This document shows, piece by piece, positions 62,604-63,929 of a stretch of DNA of 64,000 bases; position 1 is the stretch's first letter; each line of letters begins with the position of its first letter. A program made the translations under genes and the position numbers. This DNA comes from Semisulcospira habei (taxonomy: Eukaryota; Mollusca; Gastropoda; Semisulcospiridae): contig BTPG01000004.1 in assembly GCA_036245525.1 (NCBI GenBank), forward strand, positions 235,542,318-235,606,317, read 5' to 3'. Below the pieces are notes generated by a model, which was not told the origin of the DNA, made no database searches, and worked only from the letters and a program-made list of their open reading frames with translations.

Positions 62604-63118
62604 ATAAAAAAATAAATAACAGCATGATTTAAACAAAATAAATTTATACTTGCAAAACGATACATGCAACAAAGACACACTCCTGAGGAAGGCCACTGGC
62701 CAAAAATTTCGTGGGGGCTCATGCGGATATATAGAATTATGTCGATGTCTTCCTGCATGAAGCGGCAGCAGACAGCAGTGAATGTGAAATGATACATCGA
62801 TCCTACCGCTTACATGAGAACGTGTTATTTGAGTACTTTTCAGAGTGTGTGAAGCGGATCATCCACGCTATCGTGAAGAAGAAGGAGTCCTCACCTTCTT
62901 GAGAACATATTGCTTGTTTTCTTGCTTGTGTTCGGCGAGGTACACGGACCCTTGGCCGCCTTTCCCAAGGCGTTCCAACAGCTGAAACAGTTGGCAGACG
63001 ACACTTACTTTACGCTCTACCGGCTACAAGTCTCTAAACAAGCGCATAATAAAAATAAATACAAAATAAAGACGAAATGAATGAGGTTTGACACGCTACT
63101 CACTCGGTAGTTTTCCAT
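12627..63118 (-). CDS. STKLD1: STKLD1-like serine/threonine kinase with ARM-like C-terminus, whole gene
   Basis: Joined exons (minus): 63118-63104, 62981-62895, 56655-56611, 55236-55162, 54709-54605, 50181-50111, 47329-47217, 45572-45379, 45247-45174, 43354-43254, 42198-41929, 38550-38489, 37925-37859, 37062-36934, 32088-31960, 31353-31222, 24024-23872, then 22809-22730 (18a) or 13553-13471 (18b), then 12716-12627. With 18a the total is 1992 bp, 663 residues; with 18b, 664. All phases fit and no internal stop occurs. Kinase landmarks: glycine loop G11-G16, K33, E49, HRD 132-134, N139, DFG 152-154, APE 177-179. The C-terminal half is helical armadillo-like. STKLD1 was chosen over NEK because the kinase is N-terminal with the ARM region behind it, the length is close to the roughly 680 of human STKLD1, and segments such as [13 protein letters not shown] and [12 protein letters not shown] match that family. 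ATG context is AAGAATGG, with an in-frame upstream TAG. Confidence 0.88.
12770..13070. repeat. 27-bp minisatellite
   Basis: About 11 copies of a unit containing ATAATATCCTCGGACACAAA. The unit is a multiple of three, so both strands are open; no gene is implied. It lies in the intron between exons 18b and 19. Confidence 0.95.
13156..13264. repeat. 41-bp tandem repeat
   Basis: Two and a half copies of a unit containing GATAGCTGTCAGGTTCTTAT. Confidence 0.85.
13471..13553 (-). CDS. STKLD1: STKLD1-like exon 18b (alternative to 18a)
   Basis: Acceptor with a pyrimidine-rich tract ending CGCTAG, donor AAG|GTGAGG. It enters in phase 1 and leaves in phase 0, reading (D)[19 protein letters not shown] then YKRYRENK. 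It aligns along its length with exon 18a: paired acidic start, conserved V, L, E, Y and N positions, one residue longer. Because 18a also goes from phase 1 to phase 0, splicing 18a to 18b would shift the frame. A less likely upstream acceptor (CATACAG) would give a longer phase-0 version. Confidence 0.72.
13815..14150. other. Intronic stretch with degenerate TTAA foldback and short repeats
   Basis: TTAACCCCTTGACTGTTGAG near 13815 is answered by an imperfect AGCAGTGAAGGGGTTAA near 13964. Beyond it are two or three copies of CTCGGCAGAAAGACAAGA. No exon or gene is visible from 14150 to 14660. Confidence 0.5.
14661..14883 (+). repeat. DIRS left inverted terminal repeat
   Basis: Runs from AAATTCATTTTTCTC through CCGATGACATGACTACATGG and GCCCGTTGTGTGCCCACAC to CTTCGCTCG. 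Apart from its outermost bases, it is repeated inverted at 20681-20880. Confidence 0.93.
14921..15013. repeat. DIRS internal complementary region
   Basis: The first half (CATGTCATCGGTAAGTATTT...AAATGAATT) is the complement of the left outer end. The second half (TATTTCCTCAAAAACATTAC...CATGACTACATGGG) is the complement of the right outer end. Together they reproduce the joined-end sequence that templates the circular intermediate. Confidence 0.9.
15115..15939 (-). pseudogene. DIRS tyrosine recombinase, frameshifted before the nucleophile
   Basis: The frame contains the recombinase core: [11 protein letters not shown] with the first catalytic Arg, then [11 protein letters not shown] supplying H-x-x-R. 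The expected tail [13 protein letters not shown], with the nucleophilic Tyr, is present but in another frame (Tyr codon 15209-15211). A small indel just upstream therefore disconnects the active-site Tyr, and the recombinase is presumably dead. Confidence 0.85.
16378..17640 (-). pseudogene. DIRS reverse transcriptase / RNase H, frameshifted
   Basis: Pieces in three frames on minus: [18 protein letters not shown] near 17500; YLDD at 17442-17453 in a second frame; then [20 protein letters not shown] and [20 protein letters not shown] in a third (16855-17436). [17 protein letters not shown] follows as the RNase H start, and VNVL-like tail [14 protein letters not shown] lies in 16378-16785. At least two frameshifts separate the blocks. 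The order matches DIRS Pol. Confidence 0.82.
17597..18190 (-). repeat. 294-bp direct repeat within the DIRS element
   Basis: Two copies offset by 294 bp (AAGTGGAAC at 17597 and 17891). Each contains CAGACCCTCCGGAAG-type and GATCCTCCGGAAGGATCAGC blocks. A third partial copy is at about 19455-19680. Confidence 0.8.
18006..19100 (-). pseudogene. DIRS gag-like ORF containing a 5S-derived segment
   Basis: A 364-codon frame in the position of gag. The upstream part ([39 protein letters not shown]) is protein-like. Downstream, the frame reads through the 5S rRNA-like sequence ([20 protein letters not shown]) and then through the direct repeats. The start is uncertain; related frames upstream (18952-19287) suggest the original gag began nearer 19290 in another frame. 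Confidence 0.55.
18298..18416 (-). rRNA. 5S rRNA-like sequence (about 119 bp) inside the DIRS element
   Basis: On minus it reads GGCTATACCAAGTTGAATAC, then ACCGGTTCTCGTCTGATCAC, CGAAGTTAAGCAACGTCGGG, CTCGGTTAGTACTTGGAGGG, GTGACCGCCTGGGAGCACCA and AGTGCTGTTGGC. This is nearly full-length animal 5S rRNA, with the box A and box C promoter regions recognisable (TTGGAGGGGTGACC against the usual TTGGATGGGTGACC). Its location in a mobile element's ORF argues for a captured pseudogene, not a normal 5S gene. Confidence 0.88.
19455..19680 (-). repeat. Partial third copy of the DIRS direct repeat
   Basis: Shares GACCCTCCGGAAGGGTCAGC and GGCGTGGCAGCAGTGGCGGT with 17753-17880 and 18051-18170. Confidence 0.75.
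19925..20121 (+). mobile_element. Possible LINE 3' tail nested in the DIRS element
   Basis: GCGCCTTGAGCC...TATTTAAAGCGCTGA followed by (TTA)n at 20087-20121 resembles the 3' end of the LINEs elsewhere in the window. The left boundary is not defined. Confidence 0.4.
20681..20880 (-). repeat. DIRS right inverted terminal repeat
   Basis: Inverted copy of 14661-14883, running from CGAGCGAAGTAGAAAGACTG to GTTTTTGAGGAAATA. Confidence 0.93.
20960..21105. repeat. Imperfect foldback beside the DIRS end
   Basis: TTAAACCATGGCTGCTGATC near 20960 is answered by AATCATCAGCACGCATGGTTTAA near 21080-21100, with a second complementary segment (CAAGCCTGGACTTGC / GCAAGTCTTCG). From 21105 to 21580 I see nothing else definable. 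Confidence 0.55.
21583..21745. repeat. Foldback, family A
   Basis: TTAACTCATTGTGCCCGAGG on the left; the palindrome core is 21665-21745 with the arm AGTTCAAGGGTGGTGGCAGA. The right outer end is not evident. Confidence 0.75.
21825..22085. repeat. 68-bp tandem repeat in the intron between 18a and 18b
   Basis: About four copies of a unit containing GTACTTTGAAATACTGCGCT and GATGGCCAGTGTACGTCAGC. On minus, one frame of the unit ([13 protein letters not shown]) resembles the end of exon 18a; see findings. Confidence 0.9.
22200..22261. repeat. Perfect 62-bp palindrome, family B
   Basis: AAGAGGCATAGATCCTCATG AGCCCCCGCAA joined to its exact complement with no loop. Degenerate relatives lie at 41700-41747, 36712-36790, 44005-44035 and 56070-56125. 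Confidence 0.92.
22447..22657. repeat. Foldback, family A, TTAA-ended
   Basis: Ends TTAACCCATTACATCC and GGAGTGGGTTAA enclose the AGCTCAAGGGTGGTGCC palindrome. Confidence 0.8.
22730..22809 (-). CDS. STKLD1: STKLD1-like exon 18a (alternative to 18b)
   Basis: Acceptor CCCCTTGTAG, donor GAG|GTGAGA. It enters in phase 1 and leaves in phase 0, reading (E)[18 protein letters not shown] then WSKYFKNE. It aligns with the YEEI...LLQEIKERF segment of vertebrate STKLD1 and with exon 18b. Confidence 0.85.
22941..23133. repeat. Foldback, family A, TTAA-ended
   Basis: Ends TTAACCCATTTAACCAC and GTGGGGTTAA. Inner palindrome GATCGACCATGATAATTCAA...TCATGGTCGATTC. Confidence 0.85.
23538..23616. repeat. Foldback, family A core
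   Basis: TCAAGGGTTGTGCCAGAATA arm, centre GGCGCCTACAGGCGCC, complementary arm ending TTGAACTATCATGG. A C homopolymer of about 25 lies nearby at 23225-23250. Confidence 0.8.
23872..24024 (-). CDS. STKLD1: STKLD1-like exon 17
   Basis: 153 bp, phase 1 to phase 1, acceptor GTGTACACAG, donor TACG|GTATGT. Contains [20 protein letters not shown] and [10 protein letters not shown], the best conserved ARM-like segment compared with vertebrate STKLD1. Confidence 0.93.
24163..24658. repeat. 27-bp minisatellite
   Basis: GACTGAAGGACAAACAGTGG units with alternating TCTGATA, TCTGACA and TCTGAAGCACGTACAGCTG endings. Open frames here are a product of the 27-bp period. Confidence 0.93.
24820..25485. repeat. 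79-bp minisatellite
   Basis: About eight diverged copies containing CGGCCGTAGGCAAAGACTTT and CAGCCAACTTCATCCCATAG. Confidence 0.92.
25560..25938. repeat. 42/44-bp minisatellite
   Basis: Nine copies of CAGCTGGCCATAACTATCAG plus CATACAACGTGTGCACATTA, with a CA insertion in some units. Confidence 0.95.
25992..26310. repeat. Dispersed repeat with internal 30-bp tandem repeat and hairpin
   Basis: Three copies of GTGTAGGGAAGGGCTGCAGA (26078-26174) are followed by a hairpin whose arms are AACTATTTCGTCTCTGTGTG and complement (26186-26268). Flanking parts (TCTAATACA, GGTCTCGCATGCG, TCGCGTTGTGTTCAAA) recur at 51712-51918. Confidence 0.7.
26311..27056. other. Intron 16 sequence without recognised features
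   Basis: AT-rich, no repeat array, no splice-flanked open segment and no element homology that I can identify. Confidence 0.5.
27057..27270. repeat. Foldback, family A, TTAA-ended
   Basis: Ends TTAACTCATTCTACCCCAAC and GGGGTAGAATGAGTTAA. Inner palindrome GATCGACCATGATAGTTCAA to its complement. Very similar to 43387-43601. Confidence 0.88.
27428..27498. repeat. Foldback, family A core
   Basis: AGTTCAAGGGTGGTGCCAGC palindrome flanked on both sides by TCCTTCACGGGACTA. Either it inserted into a local tandem repeat or it created a flanking duplication. Confidence 0.75.
27540..27830. repeat. About 50-bp tandem repeat
   Basis: Five or six copies of ACATGTCCATTGCTGGACGG plus TATTCCTTGACAGGAATTCT. 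Confidence 0.85.
27864..28072. repeat. 26-bp minisatellite
   Basis: Eight copies of GATTCCTGATGCTATTGCTA GGCACC, two of them with an extra AC. Confidence 0.95.
28073..29778. other. Intron 16 sequence, mostly unassigned
   Basis: Contains two related stretches rich in GGACAAATGTCC (28255-28360 and 29390-29480), a doublet of GCGAGCGAG...CTGATTGGCTG (28440-28610) and the small palindrome listed next. No exon of the kinase gene is detected. Confidence 0.45.
28883..28945. repeat. Compact TTAA-ended palindrome, 63 bp
   Basis: TTAACCCATTTGCTACCAGA AACCTGC, a few loop bases, then the complement ending CGAATGGGTTAA. Same ends as family A but with a different, shorter inside. Confidence 0.9.
29779..30160. 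repeat. 76-bp minisatellite
   Basis: Five copies with GGCCATGCGTGCAGTTTCTA and TTCAGAACAGTCTCTCCATA. Confidence 0.95.
30191..31017. repeat. 59-bp minisatellite with internal (ATG)n
   Basis: 14 nearly identical copies of CTGGTGTGACTGTACACAAT, then GTGAGTGAAAAAGTGTA and (ATG)5. Because 59 is not a multiple of three, one strand is open in all three frames through the array (runs of His, Ser or Ile). These are not genes. Confidence 0.97.
31222..31353 (-). CDS. STKLD1: STKLD1-like exon 16
   Basis: 132 bp, phase 1 to phase 1. Acceptor TTGTGTGGCAG, donor AATG|GTGAGC. Reads [20 protein letters not shown] then [20 protein letters not shown], an amphipathic ARM-like repeat. Confidence 0.92.
31478..31610. 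repeat. Foldback, family D
   Basis: Arms ACCTGTCATTAACGATCATC ATTTAGGTGGCT and complement, with a (ACAGCCAC/ACTACA)n interior. Confidence 0.8.
31761..31931. repeat. Foldback, family A
   Basis: Palindrome core 31761-31850 (AGTTCAAGGGTGGTGCCAGA arms); right outer end GTGATGGGTTAA at about 31931. Left outer end not clear. Confidence 0.78.
31960..32088 (-). CDS. STKLD1: STKLD1-like exon 15
   Basis: 129 bp, phase 1 to phase 1. Acceptor ATATTGCAG, donor GACG|GTGAGT. Reads [20 protein letters not shown] then [20 protein letters not shown], an ARM-like repeat. Confidence 0.93.
32210..33908. repeat. 20-bp minisatellite, about 85 copies
   Basis: GGGTGACAGTCTTCAGTCAT repeated with exact 20-bp spacing. 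Variants are almost confined to the CAT/CATT/CGTG junction positions. Lies in intron 14. Confidence 0.98.
33943..36704. repeat. 69-bp minisatellite, about 40 copies
   Basis: Unit TTCCAACAGCAAAGAAAGTT GAATTTCAGATTTTTGGTTC AGACAGAACACAGTCCTTCA GCCAGCTTG. Copies are almost identical. The period of 69 leaves 23-residue repeats open for up to 940 codons on plus, antisense to the host gene. I treat this as an intronic array, not a protein. Confidence 0.97.
36712..36790. repeat. Degenerate foldback, family B
   Basis: TTCTCACGAGCCCCTGCATC and CAGCTCATGAGAATCATGCC form imperfect arms directly after the 69-bp array. Confidence 0.55.
36934..37062 (-). CDS. STKLD1: STKLD1-like exon 14
   Basis: 129 bp, phase 1 to phase 1. 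Acceptor GCATTTACAG, donor GTGG|GTGAGT. Reads [20 protein letters not shown] then [23 protein letters not shown]-like. Confidence 0.94.
37462..37548. repeat. Foldback, family A core
   Basis: CACCATGATAGTTCAAGGGT arm and complement around a GGCATCAATAGGTGCC centre. Sits in intron 13. Confidence 0.8.
37859..37925 (-). CDS. STKLD1: STKLD1-like exon 13
   Basis: 67 bp, phase 0 to phase 1. Acceptor TTTGTTCCAG, donor AACA|GTGAGT. Reads [22 protein letters not shown]. Only this frame is free of stops. Confidence 0.9.
37935..38395. repeat. Imperfect (TAA)n-rich tract
   Basis: Long AAT/ATA-rich stretch with recurring AACAGTGTATAATAATA, filling most of intron 12. Confidence 0.9.
38483..38488 (-). promoter_or_regulatory. 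GC-AG splice donor, intron 12
   Basis: Exon 12 ends ATGAAG and the intron starts GCAAGA. A GT donor further on (GCGTGCAC) would leave phase 2 and run into a stop in exon 13. Only AAG|GCAAGA joins the frames. Confidence 0.75.
38489..38550 (-). CDS. STKLD1: STKLD1-like exon 12
   Basis: 62 bp, phase 1 to phase 0. Acceptor CCTTTGTCCACAG. Reads (A)[20 protein letters not shown]. It is required, because exon 11 (phase 1) cannot splice to exon 13 (phase 0). Confidence 0.88.
38620..40945. repeat. 44-bp minisatellite, about 53 copies
   Basis: TGTATGTCACAAGATTCATT plus ATACTTTATAGCACAATCTG and CCCC, with GATT/CATT and CCCC/CCTT variants and occasional GTAC insertions. Fills much of intron 11. Confidence 0.97.
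41216..41685. repeat. 30-bp minisatellite
   Basis: About 16 copies of CATCCACCAAGCATACATAC AGAACCCAGC. The multiple-of-three period opens long frames on both strands. Confidence 0.96.
41700..41747. repeat. Foldback, family B, shortened
   Basis: AAGGCATAGATCCTCATGAG, CCCCCGCAAT, then TTGAGGATCTATGCCTC. One arm has lost about 14 bases. Confidence 0.8.
41929..42198 (-). CDS. STKLD1: STKLD1-like exon 11
   Basis: 270 bp, the largest exon, phase 1 to phase 1. Acceptor TGTCGCTTTCAG, donor GGTG|GTAGGT. Contains [20 protein letters not shown] and [15 protein letters not shown], the first clear ARM-like repeats after the kinase domain. Confidence 0.94.
42240..42425. repeat. Foldback, family A, TTAA-ended, core deleted
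   Basis: TTAACCCATTACACCCTGAG on the left. The inner arms AGTTCAAGGGTGGTGCCGGA and TCTGGCACCACCCTTGAACT directly abut, lacking the GGCGCC centre. Confidence 0.78.
42430..43068 (+). mobile_element. CR1/L2-group LINE, 3' fragment
   Basis: 5'-truncated copy. Coding tail 42466-42804 with [40 protein letters not shown] and [17 protein letters not shown] before the stop. A 3' UTR with AAGCGCTTAGAGC and ACGCTATATAAATACTC follows, then a (TTA)n tail. Confidence 0.92.
43254..43354 (-). CDS. STKLD1: STKLD1-like exon 10
   Basis: 101 bp, phase 2 to phase 1. Acceptor CTGTTCCCCAG, donor ATCC|GTGAGT. Reads [20 protein letters not shown] then [13 protein letters not shown], the link from the kinase C-lobe to the ARM region. 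Confidence 0.92.
43387..43601. repeat. Foldback, family A, TTAA-ended
   Basis: TTAACTCATTCTACCCCAAC and GGGGTAGAATGAGTTAA ends. Inner palindrome almost identical to 27057-27270. Confidence 0.88.
43663..43798. repeat. Foldback, family A, half plus whole copy
   Basis: A half arm at 43663-43705 precedes a full GACCATGATAGTTTAAGGGT palindrome at 43707-43798. Confidence 0.82.
44045..45010. repeat. Compound minisatellite with (CA)n
   Basis: About 15 copies of AAGGGCGCTCGTTCAACACA GG plus TGTGTGTATNTCTGTGTGTACAAGA-like text separated by (CA)n runs of changing length. Confidence 0.93.
45174..45247 (-). CDS. STKLD1: STKLD1-like exon 9
   Basis: 74 bp, phase 0 to phase 2. Acceptor ATCTGTTTCAG, donor GA|GTAAGT. 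Reads [24 protein letters not shown], the last kinase helices (RPT corresponds to the conserved C-lobe Arg region). Confidence 0.92.
45379..45572 (-). CDS. STKLD1: STKLD1-like exon 8 (activation segment and C-lobe)
   Basis: 194 bp, phase 1 to phase 0. Acceptor ATCCCTGGCAG, donor AAG|GTCAGT. Reads [20 protein letters not shown] then [11 protein letters not shown]: the APE motif (177-179), the aF-helix Asp in SDVWSLG. The acceptor lies within 6 bp of the 74-bp array. Confidence 0.96.
45578..46245. repeat. 74-bp minisatellite at the exon 8 acceptor
   Basis: Nine copies of AGGGATGGAAGCAAATCACA, GCCATTTCAAGTTATCAGTG and CACACCCAAGTAAAAGCATG. The unit nearest the exon supplies the polypyrimidine tract of the splice acceptor. 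Confidence 0.95.
46321..46531. repeat. Foldback, family A, TTAA-ended
   Basis: Ends TTAACTCATTCAGCCCGACG and CGTCAGGGCTGAAGGGTTAA. Inner palindrome GATCGACCATGATAATTCAA to TTGAATTATCATG. Confidence 0.86.
46615..47140. repeat. 15-bp minisatellite
   Basis: ACTCACAGCCACWAC and ACTCACACAGCCATTAC units, about 33 copies, in intron 7. Confidence 0.95.
47217..47329 (-). CDS. STKLD1: STKLD1-like exon 7 (catalytic loop and DFG)
   Basis: 113 bp, phase 2 to phase 1. Acceptor ATATTATTAG, donor GTTG|GTCAGT. Reads (R)[19 protein letters not shown] then [18 protein letters not shown]. Supplies D134, N139 and D152-F-G, all canonical. Confidence 0.96.
47590..49200 (-). mobile_element. CR1/L2-group LINE fragment, interrupted by a SINE-like insertion
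   Basis: RT pieces on minus in several frames: [20 protein letters not shown] (49130), [12 protein letters not shown] and [14 protein letters not shown] (48800-48950), [20 protein letters not shown] and [20 protein letters not shown] (48500-48700). The C-terminal piece continues after the insertion. The 3' end has AACGCTTAGAGCAACATTC-like text and an (ATT)n tail at about 47600. 5' truncated and frameshifted. Confidence 0.9.
48063..48442 (-). mobile_element. SINE-like retroposon with target duplication
   Basis: 380-bp insertion in the LINE, flanked by GACAAATATG at 48053-48062 and 48443-48452. On minus its 3' end is GGGGCGTTAAGCAATGTACA followed by (AACC)n. A second copy is at 53213-53572. 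I do not see clear A and B boxes, so its promoter type is unknown. Confidence 0.85.
49291..49690 (-). mobile_element. LINE 3' fragment (CR1-like)
   Basis: C-terminal coding piece 49431-49688: [40 protein letters not shown] and [15 protein letters not shown] before the stop. Then a 3' UTR with AGCGCTTAGAGCTACC and an (ATT)n tail near 49295. Confidence 0.9.
49750..49940. repeat. 20-bp minisatellite
   Basis: About nine copies of AACATCTATTCTCTATGAGA with ATCAAA variants. Confidence 0.92.
50105..50110 (-). promoter_or_regulatory. GC-AG splice donor, intron 6
   Basis: Exon 6 ends CACAG and the intron starts GCAAGT, a strong match to the GC-donor consensus. Only this site joins H132-R133 to exon 7 in frame. 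The GT two codons on (AAGTGATG) would lose the HRD motif. Confidence 0.85.
50111..50181 (-). CDS. STKLD1: STKLD1-like exon 6
   Basis: 71 bp, phase 0 to phase 2. Acceptor TTCTTTTCAG. Reads [20 protein letters not shown] then IIH, the aE helix and start of the HRD loop. Confidence 0.93.
50385..50640. repeat. About 50-bp minisatellite
   Basis: Five uneven copies of ATGTATGTATCTAAATACAC plus AAAAGGACCAGAAGATAGGG. Confidence 0.88.
51215..51700. repeat. 87-bp minisatellite, main locus
   Basis: Five to six copies of CTATCCAGCAGTGAGATGGT, GCATTTCAAGATGGGGGCAG and GAGAGGTGAAAGTTTCCACA. 87 is a multiple of three, hence the open frames. A related pair is at 54190-54325. Confidence 0.94.
51712..51918. 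repeat. Dispersed repeat, relative of 25992-26310
   Basis: Shares GGTGTAGGCG, ATTAGATAGTCAGAAC-like text, CCCTTTTGTGGTCTAGGGAA, GGTCTCGCATGCG and TCGCGTTGTGTTCAAA with the earlier copy, but has a single GGGAAGGGCTG unit. Confidence 0.6.
51919..52440. other. Intron 5 sequence without recognised features
   Basis: Loose repeats of CCTAACACCTATA between 52240 and 52390; otherwise no element or exon detected. Confidence 0.45.
52538..52842. repeat. Long foldback, family C
   Basis: Left arm from CACTCAGCGCTGGACAACAG through CCCGCCTATCAGGCACCCAA to TCGCCAGCCC (about 52555-52620). Right arm is its complement (about 52750-52820). It ends ACCTATCTGGTTTGTGAGTA. Confidence 0.85.
53213..53572 (-). mobile_element. 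SINE-like retroposon, second copy
   Basis: Matches 48063-48442 over nearly the whole length; 3' end TCGGGACGTTAAGCAATGTA then AATTAATCAATCAAA. Inserted in the 49-bp minisatellite. Confidence 0.85.
53684..53998 (-). mobile_element. tRNA-derived SINE
   Basis: The head on minus carries a box A match TAGCTCAGGCGG (53981-53992) and a box B match GGTTTGAGTCC (53937-53947), spaced as in a tRNA. A tRNA-unrelated body follows, and the 3' end GGACGTTAAACTCCGAACTA ACC resembles the tail of the SINE-like element above. Confidence 0.8.
54190..54325. repeat. 87-bp minisatellite, second locus
   Basis: One and a half copies of GCATTTCAAGATGAGGGCAG and TCCTATCCAGCAGTGAGACG, same unit as 51215-51700 but 2.5 kb away. 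Confidence 0.85.
54605..54709 (-). CDS. STKLD1: STKLD1-like exon 5
   Basis: 105 bp, phase 0 to phase 0. Acceptor TTTTCAAACAG, donor GAG|GTGAGA. Reads [20 protein letters not shown] then [15 protein letters not shown]: kinase b5 strand, hinge ([10 protein letters not shown]) and aD helix. Confidence 0.96.
55162..55236 (-). CDS. STKLD1: STKLD1-like exon 4
   Basis: 75 bp, phase 0 to phase 0. Acceptor GGACTGTTTCAG, donor GAG|GTCAGC. Reads [25 protein letters not shown], the b4 region; the [11 protein letters not shown] stretch is typical of STKLD1. Confidence 0.95.
55273..55630. repeat. 135-bp tandem repeat of a family A half arm plus exon 4 acceptor sequence
   Basis: Starts at 55273, 55408 and 55543. 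Units combine GACCATGATAGTTYAAGGGT half arms with CCTGAAACAGTCCGCAGTTT, a copy of the exon 4 acceptor region. The last unit closes into a full palindrome (55543-55628). Confidence 0.85.
56070..56125. repeat. Degenerate foldback, family B
   Basis: ATAGATTCTCACGAACCCCT GCAGC and complement GCTGCAGGTGCTCATAAGAATC, ending ATGCCACTTGC. Confidence 0.6.
56125..56512. repeat. 27-bp minisatellite
   Basis: About 14 copies of TGTGTGACTTGGAGGGATCA ATTTAGC. Both strands open by periodicity. Confidence 0.95.
56611..56655 (-). CDS. STKLD1: STKLD1-like exon 3
   Basis: 45 bp, phase 0 to phase 0. Acceptor CTGATTGCAG, donor GAG|GTAAGG. Reads [16 protein letters not shown]49, the last residue, fits the aC-helix glutamate. 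Confidence 0.9.
56857..57070. repeat. Foldback, family A, TTAA-ended
   Basis: Ends TTAATCCATTTAGCCATGAC and TTAAATGGGTTAA. Inner ACCATGATAATTTAAGGGTA palindrome. Confidence 0.86.
57140..57250. repeat. Foldback, family C, partial
   Basis: ACTCACAAACCAGATAGGTG at one end, TCCAGCGCTGAGTAATTCCC CTTGG at the other, without the long second arm. Confidence 0.65.
57575..58412. repeat. 27-bp minisatellite, about 31 copies
   Basis: ATGCCAGGCCCTAGTTTGCA GTTATTG, with TTGGAG and TTGCAG variants. Gives a 262-codon plus-strand frame that is an artefact of periodicity. Confidence 0.97.
58413..58700 (+). mobile_element. LINE 3' fragment with terminal C2H2 finger
   Basis: 5'-truncated. Plus frame 58424-58684 reads [34 protein letters not shown], then [20 protein letters not shown] and [10 protein letters not shown], stop. 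A C-terminal C2H2 motif of this kind is common in invertebrate LINE ORF2 proteins. It directly abuts the 27-bp array. Confidence 0.85.
59034..59345. repeat. (GA)n - unique core - (CA)n composite, copy 1
   Basis: GA run, then ATGAAATGAAACTTTATTTT CCAAGGATAAAAGAATAGGT GCGCAGACCT and TGTCCTTGCTACA, with a (CA)n run downstream. A degenerate family A core (59228-59272) lies between. Copy 2 is at 62165-62400. Confidence 0.8.
59505..59640. repeat. (CA)n and (CG)n microsatellite
   Basis: Long CA run ending in an alternating GCGCGC tract, a likely Z-DNA-prone stretch. Confidence 0.95.
59985..62164 (-). mobile_element. Jockey/CR1-group LINE, 5' truncated
   Basis: Minus-strand copy whose RT ORF is nearly intact. 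It begins in the linker ([20 protein letters not shown]) and ends in an A-rich tail with AAAAT units near 60010-60065. Its 5' side is cut at a (GA)n tract. Confidence 0.92.
60066..62164 (-). pseudogene. LINE ORF2 reverse transcriptase with one frameshift
   Basis: Frame 1 (62164-60694) holds [20 protein letters not shown], the RT core with [40 protein letters not shown] and [20 protein letters not shown], and FADD in place of YADD. After a G-rich stretch near 60708-60720 the reading moves to a second frame (60683-60066) with [20 protein letters not shown] and [20 protein letters not shown]. One indel in the G run explains this. The endonuclease domain is missing. Confidence 0.9.
62165..62450. 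repeat. (GA)n - unique core - (CA)n composite, copy 2
   Basis: GA run, then GATGAAATGAAACTTTATTT TCCAAGGATAAAAGAATAGG TGCGCAGACC, TTGTCCTTGCTACAAACTAC, (CA)n and GCACGCACGCAC. Same order as copy 1. Confidence 0.8.
62512..62602. repeat. (AG)n microsatellite
   Basis: About 45 uninterrupted AG units. Confidence 0.98.
62895..62981 (-). CDS. STKLD1: STKLD1-like exon 2
   Basis: 87 bp, phase 0 to phase 0. Acceptor AACTGTTTCAG, donor AAG|GTGAGG. Reads [20 protein letters not shown] then ENKQYVLKK: glycine loop and the ATP-binding K33. Confidence 0.96.
63104..63118 (-). CDS. STKLD1: STKLD1-like exon 1 (start codon)
   Basis: Fifteen coding bases, MENYR, then donor CGA|GTGAGT. The ATG has A at -3 and G at +4, and an in-frame TAG lies eight codons upstream. 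Intron 1 is only 122 bp. Confidence 0.88.
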
Positions 63119-63290
63119 TCTTGACAACGCCAAGCTTTGGGTCTACGCATGCGTGTTGTCGACTACGTCACAGCACGCGCCTTGCGAACACGAGGCTAGC
63201 AGACGACGTTCTCTCAGCAGTCACCGTTTTGGTCTGGATTGACGTTCTCTCTCTACAGTTTGTCTCTCTAACGTGTTAGTGTTCAAGTTT
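63119..63290 (-). promoter_or_regulatory. Probable promoter and 5' UTR of the kinase gene
   Basis: GC-richer than its surroundings. It contains ACGCATGCGT (63145-63154), resembling an NRF1 site, and TGACGTA (63164-63170 on minus), resembling a CRE. No TATA box is obvious. Confidence 0.4.
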
Positions 63291-63530
63291 TAAAATAAAT
63301 AAATTATTAAAAAAAAACTAGTGGCAGATCTGATCTGATTCATTTTACTTTCCTGTACACCACTCGACTTCTATGGTCCAGTCACAGTCCATGAAACAAT
63401 TTTTTTTAAATGAGATTGTGCCGATAAAGTCATGAGCCGGAAACTGAGTTGATTTTGTCTGAAAGTATAAATATAATACTAACGGTCGTGTTATATATTC
63501 AAATGAGGTAGGTGAGGCAGTGCAAGAACC

Positions 63531-63531
<1 letters not shown>

Positions 63532-63580
<49 letters not shown>

Positions 63581-63597
63581 GGGGGGGGGGGGGGGGG
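63532..63597. repeat. Poly(T) followed by poly(G)
   Basis: About 46 T then about 18 G. A similar T then G run is at 63902-63945. From 63290 to 64000 I see no exon or recognised element otherwise. Confidence 0.9.
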
Positions 63598-63898
63598 TAT
63601 TTTTTTTTTATTTTTTTAATTATTTTTTAACTTCCTTCTTTGGCATTTTGTACTAAGGCAGTATACTGGAATTTGCTTGAAATCTCTTGGTAGATGATTT
63701 GAGACATGTTTGGTGCTTTGATTCATACCAGCCTTGGCGAGCGAACTCTTTTTGTCCTAGTTTGAGTTGTCAAGCGGATGGTGATTTGAGCTGTGTACCA
63801 GTCAGTTAAATTGTGGATGGGCTTGGACTGATGTAGGGTTGGTACAGAATCATGTTGATAGCCAGGAATTGAGACGGTTGATGTCCTTATTTTTTTTA

Positions 63899-63929
<31 letters not shown>

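Noticed and set aside
62165..62625. N-terminal extension of the LINE ORF2 frame through Leu-Ser repeats
   Set aside because: The open frame upstream of 62164 is microsatellite translation; LINE homology starts at about SLKHFNKE.
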